From Helopsaltes ochotensis (taxonomy: Eukaryota > Chordata > Aves > Passeriformes > Locustellidae), in NCBI GenBank assembly GCA_013400155.1, contig VXBM01000015.1, forward strand, positions 2,540,150 through 2,604,149: a stretch of 64,000 bases of DNA. Reading direction: 5' to 3'. Of the stretch, positions 61,884 through 64,000 are shown piece by piece (position 1 is the stretch's first letter; every line of letters begins with the position of its first letter). The notes beneath the pieces are model-generated. The model was given only the letters and a program-made list of their open reading frames with translations, had not been told where the DNA came from and searched no databases. The position numbers were made by a program, and so were the translations under genes.

Positions 61884-64000
61884 TATAAATGGATCTGAAA
61901 ATTGAAGGAGTAGCAACTGAAATTTTTTCTCCATTCACTTCCTCATTAAGCTATCCTAGACTAGCTCAGACTATGCCAATTCAGAAACTGAAGAATTTTG
62001 TAAGTTGTCAGCTGGCCCAGTCATTAAAAACTAACAATTATCACCACACACATCTTCAAGATTTCAAGCACCTGTCTTGTCTCCAGTAACAAACTGCTTA
62101 TCTGCTAGGCACAATGGCCATCCTAAAGAGCTGATACTCACTGAAGTGCAGAAGTAAGTGGTGCATTAGACTGTACTCCAATTCCTTTCTCCCTGGCACT
62201 GATAAAAGTTCTGCTGGGCTTTATTAGTTCCCACACACCTCTGTGATTCCCCACACACTGAAGGACAGTGAAGATCTACAGTCAATATTAGCAATTTACT
62301 ATGGCCCAGCCCTCAACACTACAAAAATCCATTCTAGGACTCTGTTCCCACTCCTTAGTGCATGTCACTCACATAAAACACCATTAAAGTACTGTCTGCC
62401 TCCAACAAGAAACTTGCTGCTCAGTTCAGAGAAGTACTGTCGGAATCCACCTAAGCTCACTTGGAGAACCTGGATAAACTTACTAATGTAAGAAGAGCTC
62501 AAGCAGGACTTTTCCAGCATGAACAGAGATATGGTGTCTTGCTTATGTACTCTTGCAAACCCCAAACTATCATCATTAAGCCTGTAAAGTAGATACTTAT
62601 GTAGAAAACTGAGAAGAAAGGCAGGTTTTGGTGATTAACTGAGTAACCATGGCATGAGCTAAGCACTGCATTCTGTAAAGTTGCTCATGAGAGAGAGCAA
62701 ATAAGAGCTGGCTGGAAAATATTGATAAAAAAAGTCTGAATTTTCTGATTTGTCACCAAAGTACTATTTCATAAAATGGCATCATTTCAACAAACTTCTT
62801 GCTACCACTTTTCTTACCCAGCTGGAAACCAGGTCTTTGGGATGCAGAGCACTGCGAGGATGCATGAAAACCGTGCAGGTGCTGCTTGATATAGATGCTT
62901 TTAAGGGGTGCCATTGCTGCTCATGCCTGTCAGGAAAGCATTTTGTTCCAAAAGAGTCAGTGCTCCATCTTTCAAAAAACAATCAGAGCATTGTTTAAGC
63001 CAATCCTTCTGCTTAATTTTGGGGCAGCTCTGTTTGGCTTGCTTTCTACTGAATCAGCATAAAAAATTACTTCTGGAAAATGAAACAAATCTTGCAGAAG
63101 TAAGAGTATACTTAGGGTCCAGCTGCATGCCAAGTGCAGTTAAAGTAATCAATACATCATTCCAAAACAGAATATGGATGATTTGGATTCTCTACAGGTA
63201 AGCATGCAGCAAAGGAGGTGGAACAGGTATAGCTACCCCTTTTGTCTCTGTGTTTTGGGGTTTTTAAAAAATTTTGGAAGCTCTAACATTCTTACTCTTG
63301 ATTTTGAGATAATTTTACTTATTGTTGTACTTCCCTACCATGTCTCCTCTTCTTTAGATCCTTCTCAAACAAAGATCTGCTCTTTCAAAATCTACTCTTT
63401 ATCCGATTGCACATTTTCCAAACTGCTCTCTACTGCTTGGGTAAGAGCATGCACTAATTACTGGGCCCTTGTTCAAAGCAAGGCATGACATTTTGTCATA
63501 ATGTCCAGTAAAGACCCAGTGGTTTTTCATGTACAGAATGCCACAATGAATTTAGGCATGCACACCATGGGTAGTTAAAGGGAGAAAAAGGTGTATAATG
63601 TGACTTTTTAGGCATGGGATTCACCTCCTTTGAAGTCTTCTGCCACTTTCCTCTGGCCACCTGCTATCCCAAATCTTCCTGATTCCATGATGCAGCCAAG
63701 CTATTTATATGTAAGCGCTCTTTAAAGAATTGCATTATCAAAATACTGGATAAAAAAAATCCACCACTCCACTATTCCAGTGAAGTTACACAGCTCCCCA
63801 TCTCAGCAGGAACTGAATGATATCCTTCAGATTTCTACAGGTATTTATATGCACATGCAGATACATGCACCCTCCTGCCCAAGGATAGTGTTACAGTGAA
63901 GAGGGCAGTACCAATTAACTTCCATTTCATTTTGGCTGAAAACACTTGGCTGGAGTTTACTCTTGTGTCTAGATGGTTGTTGGATCTTAACTCTCCAGGA
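61884..64000. other. Unique non-coding DNA, no gene seen
   Basis: Open frames at 62243-62491 and 62908-63488 (plus, up to 104 codons) are unrecognised. No known interspersed repeat was identified up to the window edge. Confidence 0.5.

Noticed and set aside
1..64000. CRISPR arrays, tRNA or rRNA genes, prokaryotic operons
   Set aside because: No regularly spaced repeats, cloverleaf or rRNA-like sequence was seen, and the CR1 and ERVL content marks the DNA as vertebrate.

Overview
The window looks like vertebrate, most probably avian, non-coding DNA: an intergenic or intronic stretch with no gene that I can identify with confidence. The main pointer to a bird is five 3' fragments of the CR1 LINE family (12.70, 17.74, 31.42, 60.22 and 61.31 kb). 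They carry the typical CR1 tail next to an ATTCTATGATTC-like end, or the C-terminal ORF2 reading frame. Solo LTRs of ERVL-like type with 5-bp target-site duplications fit the same picture. The base composition is AT-rich, there are no operon-like coding arrays, and nearly all open frames are under 150 codons. No rRNA, tRNA, CRISPR array or other RNA gene was seen. Which bird it is cannot be read from the sequence.

Layout. 0-15.9 kb is mostly unique DNA. It contains one open frame worth a second look (complement 3595-4122, 175 codons, putative signal peptide plus one membrane span, with a splice-acceptor-like sequence and a strong Kozak context just upstream) and a stretch around 6.9-7.3 kb that reads like a conserved non-coding element. 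15.98-22.5 kb is an insertion hot spot for retroelements. A 1.65-kb imperfect palindrome is built from two LTR-like copies joined tail to tail (15979-17627). A short CR1 piece follows. Then come three related ERVL-like solo LTRs: 18551-19304 (+), 19712-20571 (-) and 21771-22497 (+). Two of these have exact 5-bp target duplications and the third a near match.

22.5-60.2 kb is largely unique DNA. It holds one CR1 fragment, an old LINE-like scrap at 42.37 kb, a purine-skewed tract at 32.5-32.9 kb, an AAAC-type microsatellite at 52.67 kb and an uninterrupted run of 64 A residues at 55.91 kb. 60.2-61.8 kb holds two CR1 fragments in the same orientation, followed by an AT-rich palindromic patch. The rest is unique.

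Nothing here works together as a pathway. Biological interest lies in the LTR cluster (promoter and polyadenylation signals, an inverted LTR pair) and in the candidate orphan membrane protein. I did not find convincing evidence of an undescribed multi-gene system.
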